DNA of 64,000 nt from Diploscapter coronatus (Eukaryota; Nematoda; Chromadorea; Rhabditida; Rhabditidae). Of the stretch, positions 23,892-33,849 are shown in pieces. Position 1 is the first letter of the stretch. Every line of letters starts with the position of its first letter. Both the position numbers and the translations under genes were made by a program. Under the pieces are notes generated by a model. The model ran no database searches. It was not told where the DNA came from and saw only the letters and a list, made by a program, of their open reading frames with translations. Location: contig OZ038422.1 of NCBI GenBank assembly GCA_964036155.1, positions 81,925,201 to 81,989,200 of the forward strand, given 5' to 3'.

Positions 23892-25169
23892 ATGAATTCT
23901 GACGACAACAATAATCCATTATTGGGATTCATTCCTGCTGGTGAAAAACGCGCCGCTATAATTAATGGAGATGATTCTGGCATTCCTGAAATCCCGACTG
24001 TTTCCCAATTTTCACTTCAAATGATTGAGGTATGCTTACACTTTTGTGCATACCAATATCGAGTATTCTTACATTTAGGCGAATAAACGCGGCTTGGAGA
24101 GATACCTAACCATGAATCCATCCCAGCGAGATGCGCAATATACCAAATTTCTTATGCAGTCGGTGATTGACTCGCTGCCAGTTCTTGAGGATAAGAAGAT
24201 CATCCGTCAGGGTCTCAATGTTAGTATAAACATTTTTTTTTTTAATTATTAGATGAAGTAATCATTTTGAACACTTTTTGCATATTGCCATTACCATTTG
24301 TTTATTTATTATATATAAATCATAAATGAATAAAAACGAAGATAATTTTCAAGAGATATATGCTAATTCGTAAACTGTTAAAATGCTCGTTTGATTTAGG
24401 TCGAAGAATTGGCACGAATCATTGAAAACGGAGCCCGTGTTTCTGATGGAGCAAATCTGAACAACCCTGGTCGACGTCTGCTCCCGATTGAATGGATCCT
24501 GCAGGATATTAATAGATGGATCGATCGAGACTACCCCATAACAACTGTAAGTCCATTGTACTCTTATAAAACGATAGATTTGAGATTTTTTAAAGTTTCA
24601 TGAAATTATCGTCTTCATACAACGAAAATTATTGCAATACTTTCGCAAAGATGAAGAATACGAGTCATTACTTCTGACCCTTTATTCACTACCACTTTTA
24701 TCAATTTAACAAATAAGTCATTTCGAATGAAAATTAAGAACTATCGAATTAAAAATGTTAGAAAATGCATTGCTAGACAACTCATGTTGTATATTTCCAG
24801 GGGAAACAAACGATACGAAATGTTAATTTTTAGAGACAGCGTATTATGCCTCTGACTGGTGGCACTGGTGGTGGCTACGCTCTATTAAAGAAGAACGAAG
24901 AAAGTGGCGATGATTCGGAATCGGACGAACGAGTGGCCTTCCTGGCTCCAAATGGAGACGAGGAAGGACGCGGCAGATTCGATGGTGGAGAAGACGGCAC
25001 TTCACTCTCAGACAGAGCAGACGAGTCGCACGATCCCTCATCTGCAAATTATAGCTGCAAATGTGCAGCTTGCCTATGTTTAGGCATTCCAACAATCCTG
25101 ACTTTGTCCTATCTTTTCATTGACTACTACATGTCCGAAATTCATCACAATGAATACACTCCATTCTGA
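23892..25169 (+). CDS. Family A membrane protein, copy 2 (unknown function)
   Basis: Four exons (23892-24029, 24079-24219, 24400-24546, 24834-25169) give 253 residues. Exons 1 to 3 and their introns are nearly identical to A1; the 47-codon core exon is unchanged. The last exon differs more. Near the start of the linker A2 has PLTGGTGGGY where A1 has PPTAGY, and further on it lacks a Ser/Thr/Arg-rich stretch of A1 (around SSSSDYPLIHTSSRTRD). The membrane helix and the NEYTPF tail are kept. As in A1 there is no signal peptide, a CxxCxC cluster precedes the helix, and the ATG sits close to an AG. AATAAA lies at 25323-25328. The pair looks like a very recent duplication or a conversion tract. Confidence 0.8.
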
Positions 25170-25683
25170 ACAAGCCTCGCGCTGTTCACTTATTCCGATA
25201 GAGCCAATTGTTTTAGTATTAATGCAAATTTCTAATAGATGTATAATTGAATATATCCCGGTTGCTTTTTAGCGTTGATCCAAAGTTTCAAGCATACCTC
25301 GTATTTATTTAATCTTTTCTATAATAAACATTCTAAAATGTCGTCATAATATTTATATTTCAAGTGCAGTTTTATTTGGGAAGAATAATATCATAAAACA
25401 GAACAGTGATATTTCGTAATCTTTTATTTGCGTATCCTTCTTCATCTTTTCTGTATTTTGACTTTTTCTTAAAATCGATCCGACATCTCAAATGCTCCAT
25501 TGGAACGAAGAAGAGACACCTTGGGCCATAAATCTTCCACTTTTCTTCCATTATTTTCCTTTTCTCTACCATTTTGATCAAACTACCATCGATTTTTTTC
25601 ATCAAGACGCTTTATCTATCAAATTGATCTCTTTTCTCTTCAAACTTCTTAACTCTATTTATCGAAATCAATTATATTTTAGG
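25170..25683. other. Intergenic region between A2 and C2
   Basis: A2 3' UTR plus the C2 upstream region, paralogous to 18881-19386. The ATG of C2 follows TATTTTAGG, a possible spliced-leader acceptor. Nothing else is seen. Confidence 0.55.
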
Positions 25684-26697
25684 ATGCATGCCTCACGCAT
25701 CATCTGGCTTTTGGGATTGACTTGTCTTTGTGCAGGTAATTGAGACATGGGTATAGCGAATCAAACATAATTAATTTTATAGGCCAGCCAGGTGACTCTC
25801 TGCCTCCTGAACCACCTGAAGCGAACGTTGAATCCAGAAATGAAGGTGCTCAATTCAATACCGAAATTAAGCCCTTGATTGAGCCTGCCTCCTTGCCGAG
25901 TAACAACCTCGAAATTCCGCCAGAAAGTTCCATTGATAATGATCCGGCGAATAGGAATAACGAGGCTGATCTTCAAAGTGAAGAACCAAATTTACCTAAT
26001 CTCCCCGTATTAAACCGTGAGACGCTTGAGGTACGCTTTGAGAACTGTAACTGATGATAAATTATCTAATATTTGCAGGCTGATTTACGTTTGATCGAGG
26101 AATATGCATCCATGTCTCCAGCTGAACGCAGCTACGAATTTATCAACGGGCAAATGATGACCCTGATTCAGAACGTCGAATTTTACCAGAAGCAGAATGT
26201 TATTCGACGGTCATTCAACGTTAGCTACTTGATGAATCTATTAATAGGTTTAAAATGTGAATTTCCAGGTCGAAACATTCAAGCAGATGTTCCAGAACGA
26301 CAAGAACAAGGAACAGAAGGCTGAAACTTCGACGGATGATAATAATCTGTCGGATCAGCTGATTTCTGAATTGGGGTTGCTAGCGGAAGACATCGATACC
26401 TGGCTGAAACAAAATGTGGATCCCAGAAATAAAAGTAATCCAACGGTAAGCAAGTTTCAATTATGCGAAACTCGTGAAATTAATTGTACATTTGTTTAGA
26501 ATTTCGCGAAGGATATAGTCCGTTGTGAAGAAGGATCCTCGAATAGGCAACGTACGTCAAGTGAATCCCAAGAAAGTACTGAAGAAATAAGCAGACCTGA
26601 CACTACATACTCCAGATCGTTTGTTGCAATCGTCGTTGGGGCGATTATTTTCATTTGGACGATCTTCCAGTTAGCCCCTAGAAGTAGTAAAAAGTAA
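25684..26697 (+). CDS. Family C type I membrane protein, copy 2 (unknown function)
   Basis: Five exons (25684-25735, 25783-26030, 26079-26219, 26269-26445, 26500-26697) join in frame for 271 residues. I do not recognise it. Residues 1-17 form a signal peptide (MHASRIIWLLGLTCLCA). A Pro/Glu/Asn-rich stretch runs to residue 100. The core follows (101-206: IEEYASMSPAERSYEF, then ELGLLAEDIDTWLKQN), and then a Ser/Glu-rich linker. One transmembrane helix (about 247-266, FVAIVVGAIIFIWTIFQLA) is followed by a short basic tail (PRSSKK). The core exon is 141 nt, phase 0 on both sides, exactly as in families A and B. The signal peptide would put the core outside the cytosol, unlike A and B. Confidence 0.8.
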
Positions 26698-29231
26698 TGT
26701 GTCGAGTTTCGTAGTATGAGCATTCTAATGCTCATTCTTTCTTTTTTTAAATACAATTTAGGCTTTAAGAATTCCCGTTTTATTTTATGTTTTGATTAGC
26801 TAAAATTCATCAATAAGCTGAATACTTAATGATTCAATAGACATCTGGAATGTATCATGATAGATTGCTAAAATTTTAGAACTTTATCACAAAATATGAT
26901 GAAAGGTTTGTTCAATTTCTAGCATACAACATAAATGGCATTAATATTTTATAATTGATTGTGAGATGATCTAATTTATTCCCATTGACAAATTCCTATT
27001 GATCTATTCCACAAAGATAGTTTGTATCTCTCATCTTCGAGTTGTTTTTTTCAATACGTTGGTTAAAAGTTTGTGCTTTATTTCTCCCCATACTTTAATA
27101 CGAGTTTTAAATATATAAAAATCATAGTTTAATCAAGTTTTATGAACTAAACAGAATAAAGTTCTGAATTTTCTAAAATTGTCCGATTTTCTAATAAAGT
27201 ATTTCTTTTTCAAGATCATAGATGTCTTAGTTCTCGTTCACAAAATCTATATGATTTTACGTAGAATTTAATGGGCTTTCAAATAAAATGATTTTCAGCA
27301 GGCTCTTCTCCCTATCAATAGGATCAAAATCGCGAGAAACTGCAATCGGTCAGGGTCGCATTTTCGGAAATAAAATTTTTGACGAAAAATTGTTGATCGT
27401 AGAAGATGGTCGTAGTTATATTATTTGTAGAGTTTTTCATGGGCTATCCAATGCTGAAAACCCCCTTCGATTTGGTCCACAAATAAGAAAGTTATGAATT
27501 TTTCCCCGAGGTCGGATCTGCTAAACTTTGAAGCTACCGTAATCCTGCATATGATAATTTTTATGAAAAATAAGTCACACCATGATGATCAGTGTGAAAA
27601 ACTGAACAATATATGTGAAAACCAGTCAAATCGGCGGACCCCTGGAAACACCGATTTTGGTCCTTACTGACATTCACTCTTAATTTGAATCTTTTCAGCC
27701 TTGCTTGTATAAAATTTAAGTAATAAATTATTGACATTTTTTATCGTGCTTATTTGAAGGTTATGATAAAGACTAGTAAATCCACCAGAAATCCGTAGCT
27801 ATGCTAAGCTATTCAACTGTAACCTAAACAAACTGAAAAAGATTAAGTTATTCCTGATTTTTTGTCAAATTGGTTGGAATAGCTTTTGAAATTAACACAA
27901 GTTATATTGTGCTATTACATCATCCGCTTTTTATCGAAATGTGTTGGTCCTGTATGATACAGGCTGACAGCCTAATGACGTACAAGGAACAATGCAGTAC
28001 ACTTTGAGGGGATGTGTTCTGCATCTTTTTGTTCCTAATATTTTCTTATTTCTCGTCTTCGTATTGCAAAAGGAGACGCTTTATTCCATTAGTCCTTCCA
28101 TTTTAGCATCTTTCCCCAACCTTTAAACTATCCACCTTGTGATTTTTCAATAAGCATTCAAAATTATAATCTGATATTTATTTGGTACTATTGATTTTTA
28201 TTTACTTCATTAAAAACTGCCAAATTATGATCTAATATGATGGCGTAAGCAGGTCCGTAAAAATCAAATTCCGCGAAAATCTGGATGATTGGTTGTTTCT
28301 TAGTCTAGGAAATAATATTAGAAAAAATTTCCCTACTTTTCCTTATGACCTTAGCTATGGGCTACGAATTATCCAAATTGTAAATTCCGATGTGCAAGTT
28401 TGAAGATTAACTCGTCATCGATGTCATGAAATCGGCAAATATAAATAAGAAGTATTGTTTTGCCAAATTCACCAAAGCGGCAAAAAATCGTTCAAATATT
28501 TTTCTTCGGTTCGAAATTTTGCAGAACGTTTTTATTGAGTTTTGAAATTTTGTTTATGTCCTAAAAGTTCTTATGACCTGCGAAGCAGCCCCTAGGCAGA
28601 CAAGCGAGCAGTTTTTCGTCTCGTTCTTTTCTATCCTCTAAATTTTCAATGCTATTTCTTCATGAGCTCTGTTTTACTGATCATTTTTTATCACTGATGT
28701 TTCTCCTATTTTCTGCCAACTGAATATCTGGGGCTTGTCCTTCCAATCGATAAGCGTTCGTCCATTTTTCTTCCAGTTATCTACTGTCTGACTTGCTCTT
28801 TCCACTCTACATTCTTCTCTCTCAAAGCGCCCAACGCACTTTCGGTCATTGTCCATTCCAATCGATAGGTACACATTTTTGATCACCTGAACGCGTTTTT
28901 GAAATCGAAAAATCGGCTGTACACATTTGTACGCAACTATTTTTCCTGATTTTTGACACAGAAGCTTCTCATTGAACTTATCGTCGACCCTAGTATGGTG
29001 TTTTCGGCCGACCCACTCTGAAAGTGTCTTGATTTCTATTCTGAGGGCCCCCATACCGCAATTTTTTGTACTTTATCGCGCTTTATAATAGGTGGAATTT
29101 GCGCTCAAATCTAATATTGTGTCCTCGATTTGCACGTGTTATTGTTAGTTTCTAGTTGTTTTTGTTTGTTTATTTTAGGTTTGATTAGGAATTTATGTTA
29201 AATTTTCAGCAAATTAAAAAAAATTTCAGTA
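26698..29231. other. Long non-coding stretch between C2 and B2
   Basis: About 2.5 kb, AT-rich, absent from unit I. It holds a relic of a grl 3' flank near 27765-27850 and a perfect palindrome (CCTGTATGATACAGG, 27949-27963). Just before B2 (29177-29231) comes the shared B upstream sequence. A 126-codon minus-strand frame (29054 to 28674) shows no recognisable domain and I do not call it. Confidence 0.5.
27765..27850 (+). pseudogene. Relic of a grl 3' flank
   Basis: The words AGTAAATCCACCAGAAATCC and GTAGCTATGCTAAGCTATTC match, with mismatches, the sequence 100-170 bp after the stops of grl1 (17023), grl2 (22918) and grl4 (35389). No grl exon is visible nearby. This suggests a lost or rearranged grl copy between C2 and B2. 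Confidence 0.5.
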
Positions 29232-29946
29232 ATGGCTGTTGTCCCGAACGGCAACAATCGTCCAGCACTTGGGCTGATCGATGAGCATGAGCGAGAACCT
29301 CGCAACCAAATTCATCGAGTTCTGGTAATTATTCTTGCAACGATAAAACATACCTATTTTATTTGTTGCAAGAAAATAAATTTATCATTTAGGAAATTCA
29401 AAACCACTTAACTGAGCTCTTCAACGTTCCGGAAAACGAGCGCGACCTTCAATGGTCAACGAACACACTGAAATCTCTTGTCGATTATGTTCCGATACTT
29501 CAAATGGTCCAAGCGGGAGGAATCCCATTAAGAGTAAATTCAGCTAAAGAATAAAGCCTGAATAAGCTAATTTTCTAGGATATGCCCCTACACGTCATGC
29601 GCCGCATCCTTAACGATGGAGATGATTACGAGGAAATGATTCACGGAGACAACGCAATCTTCCCATTGATGGACATTGTGTACTTTGTCATTGAGAACAT
29701 CGATCTTTGGCTCGCCGCAAATCCAATTGTAGGCTAACTCAATTGTAAATCAAAAATTTATCTTAATAACTTGAGGAGGATCCTGTCAATGATCAGCTGC
29801 AGAATGCTGAAGGAGAGGAAATACTCGAAATTCCCGACGACAATCACAACGAGGGAGCCAACGTGCGGTACACTATATCACAGAAGATCGTTCACTTCGG
29901 CGTCTTCATCATTTTTGCTCGCTGGGTAGCATCTCAGATCTTTTGA
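29232..29946 (+). CDS. Family B tail-anchored membrane protein, copy 2, short linker
   Basis: Four exons (29232-29324, 29393-29533, 29579-29728, 29776-29946) give 184 residues in frame. The N-terminus and core match B1 (FNVPENERDLQW; VPILQMVQAGGIPLR; IENIDLWLAANP). The core exon is again 141 nt, and the next is 150 nt because of a small insertion (DDYEE). The last exon is 129 nt shorter than in B1: most of the acidic, Pro-rich linker is gone, and the C-terminus is a different hydrophobic segment (KIVHFGVFIIFARWVASQIF). It is still a plausible tail anchor, less hydrophobic than that of B1. It may be functional or in early decay, as the reading frame is open. Confidence 0.7.
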
Positions 29947-31439
29947 GTCGCTTCCGAAATTATCCCCACCGCTGAACTGATGCTGTTTCCAGTCCAGGGA
30001 TGTTTGCGGCGCAGTGCGTGAAATTTCTCTGACCTTGCGGTGCAGTGCACCATTTTTCAAAATGGTCTGCAATACGGCGTGCCATTTTACTGCATTGCCG
30101 ACATCCCTGTGCACGAACCACGTCTCTACTTCTCCCTCTTCTTCGTTATCTCTTCTGTCTCTACAGGGGCGTGCTATTTTTCGAGGATTGAGCCTATGAG
30201 AAGAGAGTTGCAAAAGGTGCAATATCTACCTCGTCACTCCCATAATACAACTTCCCTTTTTGATTAAGGAGCCTGTTCGGGTCTTCGATTTAAAAAAAAA
30301 AACTGAATCTTGGAATCGACTTTTTCCAAGACACGAATTCAGAGTCGACTCAAAATTTTTCAAATCTTTGAGTCAGAATCGAAATTCCGAACAGCTGTTT
30401 AATTTCACTTTTTCTTTGCTACCTAGTTTTGTTTATTTAGAATATATTTTTTAAATTAGCATTTTATATAGTTCTAAATCCAAGTGCTTTAGTATTTGAA
30501 TAAGATTCGTCCAATCGTCCAAAACAGTTAGTTTGAATTGTTTTATCCGCTAATGCTCAATTATAGTTAATGTTCTAGACAAATTGTGATTTAGCTAGTG
30601 CCTATTCTTGACCATATCCCGCTATCCTCGTTATGAATTTATTTCTAGTCAGTTTTAATTACTATATCTTTAAACTAATCGAAAATTGCATTTGTGATTT
30701 AAAAATACGTGGTTTTTATTTTAAAATAATAATTTCGAGATAAAGAAATCAATAAATGAAAGGTGCATTAAATTTTCAATCAAATTTTATGTAAGGAGAG
30801 TTGAAGACTAAGATTGGCAAGAGCTATCTAAAATGGAAAAGAAACTTCGAGCATCCCTCTGTGCCTTTTCGACGAATTCTTCAATTTCAAATTAAAATTT
30901 CCATGTTTTCTTTGCTATTGATTCGATCATTCTGTTTGACAGTATCTATGAAGAATTCCTAGTATCATTGATTGGAGAGAAAGTCGATATCCATTCCACA
31001 ATTAAAAATCGAATTTGGACGCGAAATGGTGAGTCGCGTAGAAGAGAAACGGGGCGAATAGCGTAATTTTTGAATATCGACGTTCTCTCTCAGTCAATAA
31101 TATATTTGGTAACTCATATTTTTATTCGCGGATTGAATTGCTAAATATAAAAATTACTTAAACGCAGGAATTATTGCTATTCATCATATCGACATGACAA
31201 GTCAAACGAGCAAGGCACAATTTATGATTCGTTTCATGGATAAGCAGATCAGTTATCTTATGAAAGCACAAACTTTATCATTATGAAGAAGTAGGAATCA
31301 TGATAGAAAATGGACAAACTTCATGGATATTTATCGTATGAAGAAATAAAATCTAGTGTTTGTGGCGACAAAATGAGCGAATTTTGAGCAACTATAACGA
31401 GCAAAACATTGAAAACCCGCAGGGTATAAATAATTTTTT
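29947..31439. other. B2 3' flank and spacer before grl3
   Basis: Begins with the conserved B 3' block (29955-30235), with further similarity to the B1 side until about 30480. The remaining 950 bp or so is AT-rich and I see no gene or repeat in it. Confidence 0.55.
29955..30235. repeat. Highly conserved 3' block after B2 (pair of 20510-20790)
   Basis: Second copy of the block after B1, with very few differences, including the intact CCATTTTTCAAAATGG hairpin. Confidence 0.6.
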
Positions 31440-31810
31440 CACCGTTATTGAAGCATCAGAATAGCGAGTATGCGATTTTCACAGACTGACCGCAATCTAA
31501 TTGTGAATGATTAGAACTATCTGCCAACCTATTTTGGTTGTATCTTACAGCATTGGGTAAACATTACGCTGATTTTTATCAACAAGTGGTTTCGGTCTGC
31601 GAGACAATAGACATGATAATTGTTCTCGCCTCGTCAAGAAATTAAGAAACAGACGCATATCAAATATAATATCGGTTCTATTCTGACGTAGGCCTCATTT
31701 CTTTTTTCTTAAATTCTTCACGACAAATTGCTGCTACCAAAGGCACGAACTTTGCACCACAGAATATTCGCAAAGGGTTAATTCAGCTGGTTAGAGAGGA
31801 ACGAATAAGA
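31440..31810 (+). promoter_or_regulatory. Conserved grl upstream module, copy 3
   Basis: Same ordered blocks as before grl1 (GACTGACCGCAATCTA, GCATTGGGTAAA, ATCAAATATAATATCG, GCAAAGGGTTAATTC). In this copy the site occupied by a MITE in copy 4 is empty (ACAGACGCATATCAAATA near 31650). Confidence 0.55.
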
Positions 31811-32689
31811 ATGCATTTTATTACCTATTTATTCGCTATTTCCGTCGGATTAGCTTCGGCTCAATTTAGTACGTTTATTTTGTATTCATAACTTGTTTTT
31901 TTTGTTGTAAGAATGCCGTATGTTTTCTGAAGAAATGCTACCTTCCTTTCTGCATTATCGTTTAGTTGGATAGCTTCTGTCATGACTACAATTGCCTAAT
32001 TATTTGATCATTTTCCATTTAAACTTGGAATGAATGAAAGATCAATTCTAGATTTCTTGAATTCTGGCAGTTGCCGCAACAGAAATCGGCAGTCGACTCT
32101 GCTTTCTGCCAAGGACTCTGTCTGCTGTGATGGCCTAATTAAGAATCTCGCGAAAACAGCCCTTTCCACTGCTGGATACATTCCTGGTCAATCGCAATTT
32201 GTCGGCATTGCGGGAAAGGCCGCTAAGGTGTAAATCATAATTGCAAAAAGAGTCCCCTTTAAAATTGCGAGCTTAGGCAGTCCAAACTTTCATCCAAAAT
32301 CACTTCGGCACAGCCTTCGAAATCGTCATTGCAAAAAATCAATTCGCCATGAAGACCAACTACAAAGGGTCGAAAATCTGCAAATTCGAAGCCAATGGAT
32401 GGTATCTCTCCATTTATGAAACGCCAGGAAAGGTAAGGAAACACTCGGAATTATTTGAACTCGGAACATTTGCAGTACGACATCAAAAACTCTACTCTCG
32501 AGTCGTACTTCGATGGCTTCTCCAGCAAGGATCCACTCGGCTTGAAGGGAGTCACTCAGGTTCTAAATTTTATTTTGGAAGTTTATTTTTCATTTTTTAT
32601 TTTAGGCCTTTGGCTCCCGTGCAGCTTTTGGTCGCTTTTCCTCCTCTCCTTTAATCCATAGAGGCATTCATAGATTCTTGGGAAAATAA
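31811..32689 (+). CDS. Secreted Ground-like domain protein, copy 3 (grl3)
   Basis: Five exons (31811-31868, 32052-32227, 32277-32432, 32476-32559, 32606-32689) give 185 residues, the same length as grl1. The signal peptide, the SCRNRN cysteine, VCCD, FGTAFEIVIAKNQF, ICKFEANGWY and IYETPG are all present. The tail differs from grl1: a donor after GLKGVTQ removes a short intron, and a fifth exon supplies a Gly/Arg/Phe/Ser-rich end that finishes FLGK, like the LLGK end of grl1. AATAAA lies at 32729-32734. The donor of exon 2 (GTGTAA) is weaker than in the paralogues. Confidence 0.83.
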
Positions 32690-32842
32690 TTGTTTTTTTT
32701 TTTCATTTTTTATTAGTTTTCTATACAAAATAAACGTTGTTTATAATTTGAAACTCCGGTCTTTTTAGACAGAGCCTTTCTAAGACTCGAATAACCCATG
32801 GAGAGGGGCTGCATTTGGACAAAGTCCTCCCACCGGGATATG

Positions 32843-33000
32843 ACCCATATAGGTGGATAGTTCCTTGGTCGCTAATCACAAAAATGAGAAAATTAGACCT
32901 CGTCCCCTTTTGTATGCGTGACCACGCCCACTTTAGGGGATGGAGCCTGGTCTCCCAATTTTTGTGATTAGGGTCCAAGGGTGTATCCACCCATATGGGT
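32843..33000. mobile_element. MITE-like element after grl3
   Basis: A 158-bp inverted-repeat element. The outer arms pair ACCCATATAGGTGGATA with TATCCACCCATATGGGT, and pairing continues through CTAATCACAAAAAT for about 45 bp with mismatches. A GC-rich centre (GACCACGCCCACTTTAGGGG) separates the arms. No coding capacity. Confidence 0.7.
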
Positions 33001-33087
33001 TTGGTTCGGATTCAAGAGACTTTTGCAGTTGTTCCGTTTATTCGTGGAATGGCTCTTAATGATAGTCAGCAATTTTACTTCGTCACC

Positions 33088-33421
33088 TGTGCAGGCGAAA
33101 AATAGGGTGTATGGTTGGGGTATTAAGAAGGTCTTATTTGTAGCTCTCTACTAGTAACTAGCACTGCATGAGTAGTAAGAATCCTTTATTGACTAGCCTT
33201 AGTTCAATACAGTAATACCAGATACAAAAGTAGAGAACAGTAAGGTGTGGGTAAAACTGCGAATGAACAAAGTAACAACGAAGTGGGCGTATTTATAGGC
33301 GCGAGTTGCGCCTAGGAAGTAACTCCGCCCTTTAAGGTTCGGGGCAAACTAGAGATGGCTTTCCAACCAGAAATGACAATAACAAGTATGATTCATCAAA
33401 GTGAACGAGTCGTTGGCGACA
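33088..33421 (-). mobile_element. Probable solo LTR
   Basis: A 334-bp insertion begins TGTGCAGG and ends GGCGACA, the TG..CA form of LTRs. It is flanked by TCACC (33083-33087) and TCGCC (33422-33426), a 5-bp duplication with one mismatch. The parent locus near 15280 has a single uninterrupted CGTCACCAATAGG. On the minus strand a TATA box (CCTATAAATACGCC, near 33288-33301) is followed about 105 bp later by AATAAA (33184-33189), the order expected in an LTR. No internal retroelement coding sequence is present. Confidence 0.72.
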
Positions 33422-33558
33422 TCGCCAATAGGTTTTTGTTTCAAATTAAATTAAACAACCCAAAACTTTTGAATAATTTGTGAAACTATGAAGGATGGAA
33501 CATGAGTTGTGCATGACTTTTTAACTAAAATTCACACTATTTTGATGATAAAAATTAG

Positions 33559-33636
33559 GCAAATATGGACGAATACAAACAGCAGCAAGATGCTTACGAA
33601 CAGTACAAAGCCAAACACACTGAACAATCGAAATAA
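33559..33636 (+). pseudogene. Duplicated last exon of the PET117-like gene
   Basis: This 78-bp copy of PET117-like exon 3 (ANMDEYKQQQDAYEQYKAK to the stop) keeps its AG acceptor and encodes the same 25 residues; I see only synonymous changes (GCG to GCA, GCC to GCT). Exons 1 and 2 are absent, so it is a gene fragment and not a second gene. It was carried along with grl4. Confidence 0.85.
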
Positions 33637-33849
33637 TTCATCTTCAAATTTTAGAGTAGAAATTCAGATCGATAGTCTTTTTTGTTGTTTTTGTTTTCGA
33701 TATTTCTCATATCGGATGAATAAATTATTATGTAAATAAAAAATTACAGAATTTTATCAAAATCGGAGAAAAATAAACGATAGAAATTTTGGCAAGATTT
33801 CGTTCAACGAAACATCTATATCGATTTTTTACTTTACTCGAAGATGGAG

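Noticed and set aside
28674..29054. Minus-strand frame of 126 codons between C2 and B2
   Set aside because: No recognisable motif, no signal peptide and no paralogous copy; possible relic of a mobile element but not supportable.
29878..30222. Minus-strand frame of 114 codons over the conserved B2 3' block
   Set aside because: In the B1 copy the frame is cut differently and differences are not at third codon positions; the block is better treated as non-coding.
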